Positions 34,041 to 48,069 of a stretch of 64,000 bases of DNA are shown piece after piece. The stretch lies in contig JACVTC010000006.1 in the NCBI GenBank assembly GCA_016946835.1, positions 1,288,501 through 1,352,500 of the forward strand, given 5' to 3'. The notes beneath the pieces were generated by a model, which made no database searches, was not told the DNA's origin, and was given only the letters and a program-made list of their open reading frames with translations. The translations under genes and the position numbers were made by a program. This DNA is from Neocallimastix lanati (nom. inval.). Taxonomy: Eukaryota; Neocallimastigomycota; Neocallimastigomycetes; Neocallimastigales; Neocallimastigaceae. The stretch's first letter is position 1. Each line of letters opens with the position of its first letter.

Positions 34041-34890
34041 AAAATAAAATAAAATAAAATAAAATAAAATAAAATAAAATAAAATAAAATAAAATAAAAT
34101 AAAATAAAATAAAATAAAATAAAATAAAATAAAATAAAATAAAATAAAATAAAATAAAATAAAATAAAATAAAATAAAATAAAATAAAATAAAAGAAATA
34201 AAATAAAATAAAATAAAATAAAATAAAATAAAAGAAATAAAATAAAATAAATAGTGAAGTAATATTAAAGAATAAAGTATTAATAAAAATAAAATAAAAT
34301 AAAATAAATAGTGAAGTAATATTAAAGAATAAAGTATTAATAAAAATAAAATAAAATAAAATAAAATAAAAGAAATAAAATAAAATAAATAGTGAAGTAA
34401 TATAAAGGAATAAAGTATTAATAAAAATAAAATAAAATAAAATAAAATAAAATAAAATAAAATAAAATAAAATAAAATAAAATAAAATAAAATAAAATAA
34501 AATAAAATAAAATAAAATAAAATAAAATAAAATAAAATAAAATAAAATAAAATAAAATAAAATAAAATAAATAAATAAAATAAAATAAAATAAAATAAAA
34601 TAAAATAAAATAAAATAAAATAAAATAAAATAAAATAAATAAAATAAAATAGTGAAGTAATATAAAGGAATAAAGTATTAATAAAAATAAAATAAAATAA
34701 AATAAAATAAAATAAAAAAATTATTTGAATTATAATAAAAATACAAGTATTAATAAAAATAAAATAAAATAAAACAAAATAAATATTTGAATTATAATAA
34801 AAATACAAGTACTAATAAAATAAAATAAATATGTGAATTATAATAAATTGCAAGTATCAATCGAAATAAAATAAAATAAAATAAAATAAA
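34041..34890. repeat. AAAAT pentanucleotide satellite
   Basis: Long (AAAAT)n runs interrupted by near-identical inserts containing AGTGAAGTAATATTAAAG (about 34252, 34311, 34391, 34650). It adjoins the minisatellite, whose units also contain AAAATAAAAT, so the two probably share an origin. Confidence 0.85.
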
Positions 34891-35398
34891 ATAAATATGC
34901 AGTGAAATAATAATATATAATATGATAAAATAAAATAAATAAGATATTGATATGAAATTAATATAAAAACTGAATTTAGCAACAAATAAATTATATAATA
35001 AATAAATGATATAGCATATTCATATATATTAACATGAATTTTATTATAATTTTTACAGTATTTTAAATTAATGTAAATTATTATATTTCCATATAATAAA
35101 CAAACTTTATAATTAGAAAATAGTATAAAAAGAAATATTATTAAATATTATTATTAAATAATTAAATGAATAAATTAATAAATAAATAAAAATTTTCAGA
35201 ATATGGCGAATGTAAATCATTATTTTTTTTGAAATATATCACATTTTAAATATTTTTAATAATTATTTTTTCAAAGAAATTATATGTGCCATTTTATTTT
35301 AATATTTAAATATTATATTCATAAATAAAAATTTATAAAAAAAATAATATAAGCCACATTCCGAAATGAAAATTTATGTAAAAATATTTAAAGCCACA

Positions 35399-35418
35399 TT
35401 CCGAAACGCACCACCCCC
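35399..35418 (-). repeat. MULE right TIR
   Basis: Inverted sequence GGGGGTGGTGCGTTTCGGAA. Close to the MITE end GGGTGTGGGGCATTTCG. A second TTTCGGAATGTGGCTT lies internally at about 35351. Confidence 0.8.
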
Positions 35419-35427
35419 ACTAAAAAA

Positions 35428-36282
35428 TATCTTTAAAATTAAATATTATTTTATATTTTATTATATATATTTATTAGTATTTTAACAAAAAATACAAAAA
35501 TATATCGTTAAAATTTAAAATTAAATACTATTATATATTATTGTAACTAAAGAGATATTAAAGTTTTTTTTTTTTATTAAATATTAATTAAATATTATTT
35601 CATTGCTTTTTATTTTTTACTAAAAATTTAAATATTGCTATTAATTTATTAAGCCACCTAACAGTGTTAAAAGTACGCCTCATTTTAATTAAAGCCACGT
35701 TACGAAATGCACCGCTCCCAAAAATATACTATATAAAATACTGAAGGGTTAAAATTTTATAAAAAAAAAAATTAATTTCAAATAAAATTTAATAATTAAT
35801 AATTATATTACAATATATATAAAAATATTACCATGTAAAAATAAAACCAACAATGGAAATAAGGGATAATTTCTTAAATAATGAATATACACCGATAAAT
35901 CGATAAAACTGGTATCGTCAGAAAGCTCAGCTCGAAATCTACAAAAGATCCAAATTGCAGCCTTCTAGCTTCACTGGATCTCGAGATATTCCAATTCTAA
36001 GATTGATTTATAATAAATTAAAATTTCTTATTTTCCAAAAGTTACATTTATACTAATATAAAATATTCATTCTATAAATAACATTTATTAGATTCTTTCA
36101 ATTATTAGATTCTAATATTTTCCAGTTATAATAAAGTTAATAAAATATCAAATCAGTTGATTTATAAATAGAAAATTTAATAGTGGAACCAATAGTAAAT
36201 TATCATACATCAATAATCAATTTATTAAATATATATATTAAATATAATAAAGATTATTATTAATCAATTTATAGCAAGATCG
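35428..36282. other. Non-coding flank right of MULE
   Basis: Contains an old TIR-like end (35680-35720; inverted it reads GGGAGCGGTGCATTTCGTAA), a repeat of CTATATAAAATACTGAAGGG (35730-35749), and an island of ordinary composition at 35890-36000 without an open frame. No gene. Confidence 0.4.
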
Positions 36283-36985
36283 ATATTTTTTTTGTCATCA
36301 TTGTAAAGATACTTTTAAAATATATATTCAAATTCTGAAACTAATGAAGATGTAAAAATAAATTTTGTTAAATCTCGCTTAAGAGATTGTGTGTGCTCGT
36401 AATTGGTAATTTAACTACTTATAAAAATAGCATACCAAGAAGACTTTTAGAATTAATCAAGGAATGACAAGAGATATTCTAGAATATTGAAAGTAAAAAA
36501 TTAGCCCCAAGATTCAATTAGTAAAATTAAAACAATACTTATGGTAAAATAAACAAATATGATGAACGATTAAAGACCTTATCTACTAGTATTAGATTAA
36601 ATGAAGAAGCCTTAGTCTTATTATTTTTTTTTTATAACTGTCTACACCCAAAATATCAATTGGAAATTGAAAAAAAAAAAAATGGAAGAATTTGTAGTTG
36701 ATCTTGGGGAACTATTTATACTAAATGTATTTTACTGGAGAGCACTTTAAAAAACAAAAAATCAAATAAGAGCAAATAATAACACACCAAAAAAATACAA
36801 AAGACAAAAAATCAAATAGGAGTAAATAATAACACACCAAAAAAAATACAAAAACCAAAAATTCTAAACCTCCATATGTCCATACTAATAATAATAAAAA
36901 GTATTATAATTATAATGACCTTTATAATAATAAATACAATCATTATAATAATAATTATAATGATAACAAAACTAGTTGCAATATA
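36283..36985 (+). pseudogene. Decayed gag of an element-3-like retrotransposon
   Basis: DNA and broken translation follow element 3 gag from about 21400 to 22010: VKINFVKSRLRD, SKKLA...LVKLK, EEALVLFF and an Asn/Tyr-rich end. Several stops and frameshifts, an expanded A run inside the codons for the segment before MEEF, and a ~57-bp internal tandem duplication (36757-36870). There is no pol or LTR next to it. Confidence 0.75.
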
Positions 36986-37179
36986 AAATAAAAATATTAT
37001 TAAAAGAAATAGAAATAAAAATTATAATCATTTATATATAAAAAGAAAAAAAGTATTAAATTTATTATATTAAATCTATTATTATAATCATTTAACCCTT
37101 TGTATTTTTTTTTTTTTTTTTGCTAAATTATTTTTATTAATTTATTTAATACATAAATCTGGCAATAAATTAAATTAAA

Positions 37180-38173
37180 TTATGTATTTATTATTCAATA
37201 ATAAATAATAAATAATAAATAATAATAAATAATAATAAATAATAAATAAATTATAAATAATAAATAATAAATAATAAATAATAAATAACAACTAATCTAG
37301 TATTTATTAATAAATAATAATAAATAATAAATAATAATAAATAATAAATAATAATAATAATTATAATTAATAATAAATAATAATTAAATAATGAATAATG
37401 AATATTTGAATAATAAATATAATAAACAATAATAATAAATTAGTTTAAATCTTTTATTTATACAGATATATTTAAAAATAAATAAATAAAGAAATAAAGA
37501 AAATAAAGCATGAATTGGTGATTAAAATAAAGTTTTTTTTTTTGTCATTTTAGAGTTTATTGTTAAATTATTTTTGGTCCCTCCTTTTTCAACCTCTAAA
37601 ACGTAATTATTTATTTAATTTTAATTTTATTTTTATTTTATTTTTATTTTATTATTATTTTATTTTTTTTTTAAGAAATTTTTATGTATATATATGTATA
37701 TTTATATATATTTTATTAGTACTTTTTTTTTTTTTTTTATAATAAATGTTTTTTATTTATGGGTAATACAATTATAACTTTAAATTTTTAAAATATATAT
37801 ATATATATATATATTAATTTTTATATTATATATAATAATTTTAAAGTTTATAATAAATATATCAAATATTTATATAAATATTTTTTTGATAGATAATAAT
37901 TCATTTTTTTTTTTTTATACAAAATGTAAAAAATAGTTTTATTGGAAATACTAATTTTTATACTGATGTTTAGTAGTTAGTTGCTATAGTTTTATAATTG
38001 CATGAATTAATTTTTATTAAAATATAATTAATTATAAGAGTTACCTCCTCTCCTTTTTTTTAATAACATATCATACCTTAAATATTAATTATACCAAAAA
38101 AATTTGACTCACGTTCATTCTTGCTTTAATTATTTTTAAAAAAATCATATATATAAGATGACTTTATATTAGT

Positions 38174-38207
<34 letters not shown>

Positions 38208-38498
38208 TTTATTTTATTTTTTTTTTTAGCTATTGAATAAACTTTATTTTATAGTATTTATTAAGGAAAAATATATGAAAGTAAAATACATGAAATTTTT
38301 TAACCATTAAGATTAAAAAAATTACATTATAAGTTTTGAAAACAAAATGACCTCTAACTCTTTCCATTCATTTTATGGATGATAATTCTATGTGAATAAA
38401 AATTATTATTCAAAATCTGTATTAGAATTTCTTCTTTGCCTTTATCATTTCGACGTCAAAATGATAGAGGTTGAATAAATTTTTTTTAAGACTAAATA

Positions 38499-38534
<36 letters not shown>

Positions 38535-38657
38535 TTTTTTTATTATTTTGATCTAATCGTAGGGGTACTCGAATAATGTATATTTTCCTAGTAAAACATC
38601 TGTATTTTCTTAAAGGAAGTTTATTACTGTGTTTGTGTATTATTGTTAATCTACATG

Positions 38658-38689
<32 letters not shown>

Positions 38690-38780
38690 TCCGTTAATAA
38701 TGTGAAAGTATTGGTATTTTTTTTGACTTAACGAAAAATAATATAAGATGATTCTTTCCATTTATTAAAGCATCGAATCA
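37180..38780. other. A/T satellites and homopolymers
   Basis: An AATAATAAAT array at 37190-37440, then A/T-rich DNA with long T runs (38179-38205, 38518-38540, 38660-38688). No gene is visible. Confidence 0.6.
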
Positions 38781-39260
38781 TCGCCTTAGCACATAAAATT
38801 AGTTATAGGAGGTATATAAAGTTCCTTTGGCATATAATTAATATTTGTATTGGAAATCTCATTATTAAACTCAAAACTCCAAAACAAAATCTCGATTAAT
38901 AGCAGTTTTGTTTTCAGTGTTCTTTTTATTAGATCCTCTTTCTTAGGAATAGAAAACAATCGAAGCAGAATTGAATTCATTTGGCTCAAATTTTATTAAA
39001 TAATAAAAGTTGACATTTTGCAAAGTCAGAATAATTATTTTCTTGATTAGAATCAATATGAGGAGAAGTGACGCTCCCAGAATTAAAAAAATTATTAAAA
39101 AGTTCTGTTAGTACCCAAGCGCTTTGTCATTTTTCATTGAAAGAACAATAGATTGAATTCGTAACATTGTAATTGATTGATAGATGTCTCACGATTCCCT
39201 GAGAAGAAAAATTGTTCTTTCCTTCAATATACAAAATTTTACTTCAATTTTAAAATAAAT
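38780..39260 (-). pseudogene. Possible decayed gene, unknown
   Basis: Composition is less A/T-biased than the surroundings, and all three minus-strand frames contain open, protein-like stretches (for example WVLTELFNNFFNSGSVTS around 39080-39130) broken by stops and apparent frame changes. The intact piece at 38786-38989 (67 codons) has no recognisable domain. It could be a pseudogene or an unrecognised multi-exon gene lacking clear splice sites. Confidence 0.35.
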
Positions 39261-39688
39261 TTGCATATTTTATATACGATATTTATTATAACAAAAAGAT
39301 ATCTTTATATTTTTATATAATTTAGAAAAAAAATTAACACACAGTTCAAATTACTATTTTTTAACAGATATTCTTACAATCAATAAGAATAATAATAATA
39401 ATAAAAAAAAAAAAAAAAACTATTTTTTAATTTATTTGTTATTTTGTTTATTTTATTTTAGATTTATTATTTTATATATCTTTAAGCTATTAAAATATTA
39501 ATAGTTAAAAAAATAATTTTATTTGGTTTATTTTTTTTATTATTAACATTTTTCAAATAAAAAACAATTGGATATATTATTTTGTTTATTATGTGATTAT
39601 TTATTCACATTTTAAATATTATTTTATGTTTATAAATTATAAATATTTTTTTTGGATGTGTTATATTTTGATTTTACAATTCTCTATT

Positions 39689-41020
<1,332 letters not shown>

Positions 41021-43534
41021 TTTTTATTATTTGTTTATTTACTTTATAAAAAACAAAGTATAAAAAAAAAAAAATTATTTTTAGATACTATTTATTATTT
41101 ATATATTTCTGTTTTTTTTTTTATTTCTTTTTCTTATTTAATATTTATTATATAAAAATAAAAAAATAAACCATTAAGTACATATGTAGATATGTATAAA
41201 TAAATCCTATCAATCTTTGTTTTTATTACAAATTAATATATGTTTGATTCATAAAATATGATTAATCTATTATTAATATATTAATCTATAATAAATTATA
41301 TTCATAATATATTAGTGTATAAAAATTTTTTATAATTAATTAATATATAAATCCAATCTATATTTATATAAATGATCAATATAATATATTATATAATATA
41401 TGAATAAGGAAATATTTAAATAATTAATATATTTTTGGAGCAATTAATTATAACCATCAAAAAATAGACATATATTATATTATATTACATAGTATATAAA
41501 ATTCATATTGAAAATATATTTAATATAAAAGAATTTTTTCTAAAATATATATAATAGAATAAAATGGTAAAAACATAATTATATTATAACATATATTACT
41601 AATATTCAAATTTATATATTAATGGAAAATTAGATTTTAAGAATATTTATTTTATTTATATAATATATTATTAATATATTATTAAGTATATTATCAATTA
41701 AATAAAAATAGCTTAATTGAGTCGTTAAACAATATTGAAAAACCAAAAAATTTTATTTTAATTATTATTTAATATATCTTTATATTTATATTTAAATTGA
41801 AATGCTTATCATTAAATGATTATGCTTATTATTTATAAATATAAATAATGAATAAATAATTGAATAATAAATAATAATAATAATAAATAATAAAAATAAT
41901 AATAATAAATAATAAATAATAATAAATAATAAATAATTGAATAATAAATAATAAATAATAATAATAAATAATAATTAAGTAAATAAATATATAAAATTTG
42001 GTTTTAAATAATTCTAATATCCTTTTGTTTATATAAAATGCTTATTTATTCTTTTTTTTTTTTTATTATTATTATTATAACTATTAAGAGAATTAGTAAA
42101 AAAATAAATAATAGAAAAGGTCAATTATTCTTTTATATGGAATTCTCTCCTTTATTTATTTATTCAAAAATATTTATTCAAAATTGAACTAAAAAATAAA
42201 TATTAAATAAATATATAGTAAATAAATATTAAATAAATATATAAATAAATAAATAAATATTAAATAAATATAATAATAATATTAAATGTTTTTAGAAACC
42301 TGGTTTATTTTACTTAATTAATAATTATATTTAAGATTTCTTATTGACCATTAATTTTGAATATTATTTATTATGAATATTTTTTAATAAGTATCATATT
42401 ATAATATGATATATATATTTCATAACAACTATTACTAATATTTAATTATTTAAGTATTTATTTATTATTAATAAATATTAATAAAATTATTATTGATTAT
42501 TTATGTAATTTTTTTTTTTTAAAAAATGTTATTAATATAATAAATATTAATTACTTAAAAATTAATTACTATCAATTATTAATAATTATCAAAATAAAAG
42601 AAAAGAAGAAGAATAAATATTAAAGAAAAAAAGGAGAATAAATATTAAAGAAAAAAAGGAAGAAAAAAGAAAGAAAAATAACTAACATGGAATCTTTTTT
42701 TGACACCTAAAAAAGTCTTATTTATAATATTTAAAATAAATATATTATTCTAATTTTATTCTAATTTCCACCAATGACCGTTTTTCTATCAGAAATAAAT
42801 AAGCCACTAATATATTATTTATTACAAATTGAAAAAAATGATGAATTATTAATATAAATTGTGCAATATTAATAAAAAAATTTTTTTCCGTAAATATCTG
42901 TAATTGTTTAATAATAAATAAATAAATAATAAATAAATAAATAATAAATAAATAATAAATAAATATAAATAATAAATAAATAAATAATAAATAATATATA
43001 ATAATAATAATAAATAAATAAATAAATAATAAATAAATAAATAATAAATAAATAAATAAATAATAAATAAATAATAAATAATAAATAATAAATATTTGAA
43101 TAATAAATAATAAATATTTGAATAATAAATAATTAAATAATGAATAATGAATAATAAATAATTGAATAATAAAACCTGTTATTTAATTGAAATATAGCTG
43201 TTGTGACTGTATATCAACTATATGGTTTTGATGTTAATATTAGCAATATATGCAGTCATTGTTGTTATTAATGTTCCAGAATAATGACGATATTGATAAA
43301 CATATGCATATATTATTAATAAATAATGAATAATAAATAATTGAATCATGAATAATAAATAATAAATAAATAATAAATAAATAATAAATAAATAATAAAT
43401 AATAAATAAATAATAAATAAATAATAAATAAATAATAAATAATAAATAAATAATAAATAATAAATAAATAAATAATGAATAAATAATAAATAATAAATAA
43501 ATATATAAATAATAAATATCACAGATTAGTAATC
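41021..43534. other. A/T-rich intergenic DNA with TAAATAA satellites
   Basis: No gene. AATAATAAAT and AAATAAAT arrays occupy about 41845-41990, 42905-43170 and 43315-43510. AAGCCAC occurs at 42801. A short mixed stretch at 43180-43315 has no open frame. Confidence 0.6.
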
Positions 43535-44290
43535 GCTATAACATAACATAATGCTTACTTCAACCTCAATAATCACATTTGTATCGTGAGGTATTTAAAA
43601 CATGGAAATTTTGAGTAAAAATGAGATCATGAATATGACTAATGAATATTACATCGAATTCTACTGCATAGATAATTACTGTGTCGTCGTGAAGACACAG
43701 GCAATATAATTCGATATATAATTAAAGGACAGATCTTCATATATTTATTGGGGAAAGAGATATGACTAAAAATGTCAAGGTGACGAGGTACGCTCCTCGT
43801 TAATTTGCACGTCTGAACATATATGTTCCACCAAAAACTTCTGGGCCCTCGGAAAGTAAAAACGGAAGATATACGCTGCTAATATTAGTAGTTTCCACAA
43901 ATTCAGTAATTAACTGCTGGTGTTGCTATCGAAAGAGAGGTACAAGTACACCGATAAATATACCGTAGTGTTTGGCAACTGCCACGCATATATTAAAAGC
44001 AAAAGTGCAGTGAGGATATTCAATACAGTCAGAGACATAGCTGAAGACCCATAAACCATACATTAGTAATTAGAGCACACAAATGGCATACACCTTGATA
44101 AAACAATGTTCAAACGATTATATATACTATATGTACTAACATTGATACACATTAAAATAACCATAGTAAACTTTCACATTACAATATTGGATACTCTATA
44201 TTCATCATATTCTGGTGAAGTAGGGAACAACGTTACACAAATAAATGAATACAAGAGAATAATATTTATATTATATAGATATATATAGCT
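43535..44290. other. Non-coding island of ordinary composition, possible structured RNA
   Basis: About 750 bp with clearly higher G/C than its surroundings but no sustained open frame on either strand (the longest, 44106-44288, is unrecognised). Two strong hairpins: CTGTGTC (43679-43685) with GACACAG (43694-43700), and ACGAGG (43783-43788) with CCTCGT (43795-43800). It may be a non-coding RNA gene or a decayed insertion; no known RNA family signature was confirmed. Confidence 0.35.
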
Positions 44291-46494
44291 AATATAAATA
44301 ATAAATTTATGTGAATATTTTAAAATTTTAAAGTCTTTTTTTTTTCTTTTTTTTTTTTTTTTTCTTTACAACAATTTTAATATAAAGGAAAAAGAATATT
44401 ATTATAAAGAAGTTATGTCCATTTATTTTTTTATTTATTTATTTTTTATTTAAAAAAAAAAAAAAACTTAATACCGCTATATTAAAAACAGTAATAGAAT
44501 TATTCCAATTTTATTAGTTCAAAGTATTATTTTTTATTAATATTTTTTTTTTATATCAACTGATTTAACTTTAAAAATGATTATATATATTTTTTAAGTA
44601 CATGAAATTTCTTCAAGTAATTAAAAAATAATTGAAAAAGATTATTTATTAAATAAAAATTTTCAATAATTAATTTTAACTTAAAAGAAAAAAAAAATAA
44701 CATTAAATATTACTCATAATAATATGAAGTTTTTCGGTTGTAATAAATGTTATTATTGAATAGAATAGTATAATTGAGACTCTTGACACCAATTTTTTAA
44801 ATAAATCTAAATTTATTTATTTATTTATTTATTTGTTTATTTATTTATTTAAATATAGTATAATATTATGAATATCTTTTAACATTATTAAGAATATAAA
44901 TAAAAAAGTTTATTCATTTAATAATAAAAATATTTAGATATTTTAAAATATAATATTGATATTTTTTCTTCACATAATTTTATAAAAGCATAAAATTATG
45001 TAAAATTAATTGTTTCTCTATATATTTTGTATTGTGACATTATAAATAAAATATATATTAACTTAACGCCACAATTATACAATATTTATTTTCAGTTACA
45101 TCAGTATTAATATTGATGAGTATATTGAATTCAATTTTTTAATAATTTTTTAAGTAACACAAGCCACTGATTTTCGAATTTATATCATTTACCCATTTTC
45201 ATTTGCATTGTATACAATATTGTTTACCATGTATAGTATAATGAAAATAATTAATTTTTTATTAATTAAACATATTAAAAAATTTGAAATTTTTTTTAGT
45301 CACGTCACATCAATATGGGAGATACAAAAAAATAAATTTTACTTGTTATTAATCATTTACTTTTCATCCAATGAATTTTAATCTATTCAAAAAAAGGTTA
45401 AATGAAAGTTATGAAAATCAAAAAAAAAAAATATTAATAAATAAAATTTTTAAAAAATATTTTTTTATTTTTAAAAAAATAAAATAACTTTAAAAATAAA
45501 TAAATAAATTAATAAATTAATAAATAAATTAATAATAATAAACTTTATAAAATATAATTTATAAATTTTAATGAATATAAAATATAATTTTATTGAATTA
45601 TCACTTTTCCTTTTTTATACAAAGGAAAATGAAATGAAATAAAGTAAATAAACATATAAATAAATATAAATATAAATAAATATATATAAATAAATATAAA
45701 TAAATAAATAAATAAATATAAATAAATATAAATAAATATAAATAAATAAATAAATAAATAAATAAATATAAATAAATATAAATAAATAAATAAAAAGGTA
45801 TTTCAATATAAATAAATAAATATGAATGAATAAATAAATATAAATATGAATAAATAAATATAAATAAATGAATAACTAAAAAGGTTTGAATTATAATTCA
45901 ACTTAATTTGACACTTTTAATATATTTAAATGTATTAATATGTAAAGGACTTATCTTTCCAATAAAACCAAAAAAAATATAAAAAATATAAAAAAAATAT
46001 AAAAAATATAAAAAAAATTTAATATATATAAAAAAAAAAATTTAATATATATATATATATATATATAAAAGGACTGTTTCCCTTGAAGTAATAATAAAAT
46101 TTTATTAAAATTTAATATAAGTAAAAAAATTAATAAAAATGAATTAGGATAGGATAAAAGAATTATTAAATATTTAATTAAAGTCGAAAGTAACAACAAC
46201 AAATTAAAATATTTATTTATATTTATTTTAATATATTTTGAGGTGATGTAATAATGATCTGAATTTTTATATACCATTAAAGGAATTTTTTTTTTCATAT
46301 ATAAAGGAAATAAAGAAGGCCAATAATTAAAATTTTCTAAAAAAAAAAAAAAAAAAAATTAAAAAAAAAAAATAATTTTAATAAATAAATAAGAAAAAAA
46401 AATTAAATAAAAATTAAATAAAAACTAATAAATAAATTTTAATTTTTTTTTTTGTTATTATTTTGATAATAATAAAAAATTAATTATTTCCAAA
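44291..46494. other. A/T-rich intergenic DNA upstream of esterase
   Basis: No gene. AAATATAAATAA arrays at 45640-45870. Copies of the CGCCAC/AAGCCAC motif at 45068 and 45161 suggest remnants of MULE-related elements. The last 150 bp before the esterase are A-rich, and the start codon context is CCAAAATGT. Confidence 0.55.
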
Positions 46495-48069
46495 ATGTTT
46501 AAAAAATTACAAAAACATTTTAGTTTAGCACTTGCATTTTCAGTGCTTTCTTTATCTGTTGTTTCTTGCAGTCCAATTGATACCTATGGTATTACCTTAC
46601 GTGATACTAAAGAAAAATTCTCAATTTTTACTGAAGGATCAGTTGCTACTGATATTGTAGAAGAAGAAGATGGTTCAGTATCGTGGGTTGCCACTGCTGC
46701 CAATGGTGCTGGTGGTGGTGTAGCCTTCTATGCTAAACCTAACAAAGAAGAAATTAATATTGGAAATTATGAATCTATTGATGTTGAATTTGATTACAAT
46801 ATCGTTGAAGGTAAGTGGAATCCTGAAGCCTTAAATCCAGGATTTTGTTTGAGAATGCTTCCATGGGATTCTACCGGTATGTTTGGTGGTTATGAAGAAC
46901 TTGAATATGTTGATACTGATGCTAAGTCTGGAACCTTTAAATACAATTTCAAAATTCCATCCGACTTTGCCGAAAAAGTTATTTCCAGTTCTGATTTCGA
47001 TTCAATTTTAGGTTTTGCCATTAAATTCAATGATTATCAAAGAGGAAACACCGATGGAGATCAAATAAAGGTTAACTTAAAGAATGTTACTTTCAATCCA
47101 AAGGAAGGGGCTGCTGAAGATAAACCTTTCAATGATGGTTTAAATGACTCTCAACGTGGTTCTGTTGTTGAATTCAATTATCCAACTAGAGATTACACTG
47201 TTGAAGAATCCGCTTTAACTGATGAAGATAGATACGAAAAGCATGGTTGGATTTATCTTCCAGCTGGTTATGATGCTTCTGACAAGAATACCAAATATCC
47301 AGTATTTATTTTACTTCACGGAGGTGGTCAAAATGAAAACACCTGGGGTCTCTCTAACAAGGGACGTGGTGGTAAAATCAAGGGTTACATGGACAGAGGT
47401 ATGGCTGATGGTAGCGTTAAAAAGTTTGTTCTTGCTGTAGTTACCGGTGTTGCCAACAAAAGTTGGGGTCCAAATGGTTCTGGAAATGATATTAATGCCT
47501 ATTACTCATTTGGTGGTGAATTAAGAAACGATTTACTTCCATATCTTAGAGCTAACTTTAACATAAAAGAAGGTAGAGATAATGTTGCTATTGCTGGTCT
47601 TTCCATGGGTGGTATTCAAACATTCGATATTGGTATCAAGGAAAGTCTTGATCTTATCAGTAACTTCGGTGGTTTCTCTGGATATTCTCGTACTGATCCA
47701 AATGAATTTATTGCTAGTGTTGACGAAAACCCAGAATTTAAGGAATACAAGATTCACAACTTATACTTAACTTGTGGTGATGGTGATGTATTAGCTTATG
47801 GTAGATATCCACCTGTTGTTGATGCTTTTAAGGTTTGGGACAGAGTTGAAAACTTTAAGGATTACACTTACATTGGTGGAACTCATGATTTCCCAGTATG
47901 GTACAATGGTTTCAATGATGTCATTCATATGTTCTTCCAAAATTATGAAGCTGAAACTGAAGTTGAAACTGGTAATGAAGTTGGTACTGATTCTGAAGAC
48001 GATGTTGAAGTTGAAGAAGGTATCACTCAAGAAGTTGAAGTTGATTCTGGATCAGAAGAAGAAAACTAA
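46495..48069 (+). CDS. Secreted CE1-type carbohydrate esterase (feruloyl/acetylxylan)
   Basis: 524 residues, one exon. Residues 1-26 form a signal peptide: basic start, hydrophobic core, then LSVVSCS. Residues about 40-205 form a beta-rich domain like a carbohydrate-binding module. Residues about 225-480 are an alpha/beta-hydrolase of the CE1/esterase-D type, with HGGGQNENTWG (oxyanion region), nucleophile S370 in GLSMGG, H464 in GGTHDF and an acid probably D429 or D431. The tail (483-524) is strongly acidic, rich in EVE repeats. The expected role is outside the cell, removing acetyl or feruloyl groups from xylan. No CBM10-type fungal dockerin is present, so it is unlikely to join the cellulosome. 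The lack of introns, while neighbours have 1-10, and the VVSC lipobox-like end of the signal peptide suggest acquisition from a gut bacterium. Exact substrate unknown. Confidence 0.85.
   Translation: MFKKLQKHFSLALAFSVLSLSVVSCSPIDTYGITLRDTKEKFSIFTEGSVATDIVEEEDGSVSWVATAANGAGGGVAFYAKPNKEEINIGNYESIDVEFDYNIVEGKWNPEALNPGFCLRMLPWDSTGMFGGYEELEYVDTDAKSGTFKYNFKIPSDFAEKVISSSDFDSILGFAIKFNDYQRGNTDGDQIKVNLKNVTFNPKEGAAEDKPFNDGLNDSQRGSVVEFNYPTRDYTVEESALTDEDRYEKHGWIYLPAGYDASDKNTKYPVFILLHGGGQNENTWGLSNKGRGGKIKGYMDRGMADGSVKKFVLAVVTGVANKSWGPNGSGNDINAYYSFGGELRNDLLPYLRANFNIKEGRDNVAIAGLSMGGIQTFDIGIKESLDLISNFGGFSGYSRTDPNEFIASVDENPEFKEYKIHNLYLTCGDGDVLAYGRYPPVVDAFKVWDRVENFKDYTYIGGTHDFPVWYNGFNDVIHMFFQNYEAETEVETGNEVGTDSEDDVEVEEGITQEVEVDSGSEEEN

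Larger units (their letters stand above)
28483..35418 (+). mobile_element. Mutator-like (MULE) DNA transposon with transposase
   Basis: 6,936 bp. The left end is GGGGAGAGCGCGTTTCGGAA and the right end, inverted, is GGGGGTGGTGCGTTTCGGAA (16 of 20 identical). A perfect 9-bp duplication ACTAAAAAA flanks it (28474-28482, 35419-35427). It encodes one FLYWCH/MULE transposase and carries a ~2.3-kb minisatellite and a pentanucleotide satellite. The subterminal motif ATTCCGAAA followed or preceded by AAGCCAC recurs near the right end (35351-35368 and 35391-35407). Intact coding sequence, TIRs and TSD suggest relatively recent movement. Confidence 0.88.

Noticed and set aside
33612-34808. 398-codon minus-strand open frame
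   Set aside because: It reads only F, I, L, Y and a few others through the 47-bp minisatellite and AAAAT satellite. The repeat lacks stops on this strand by composition.
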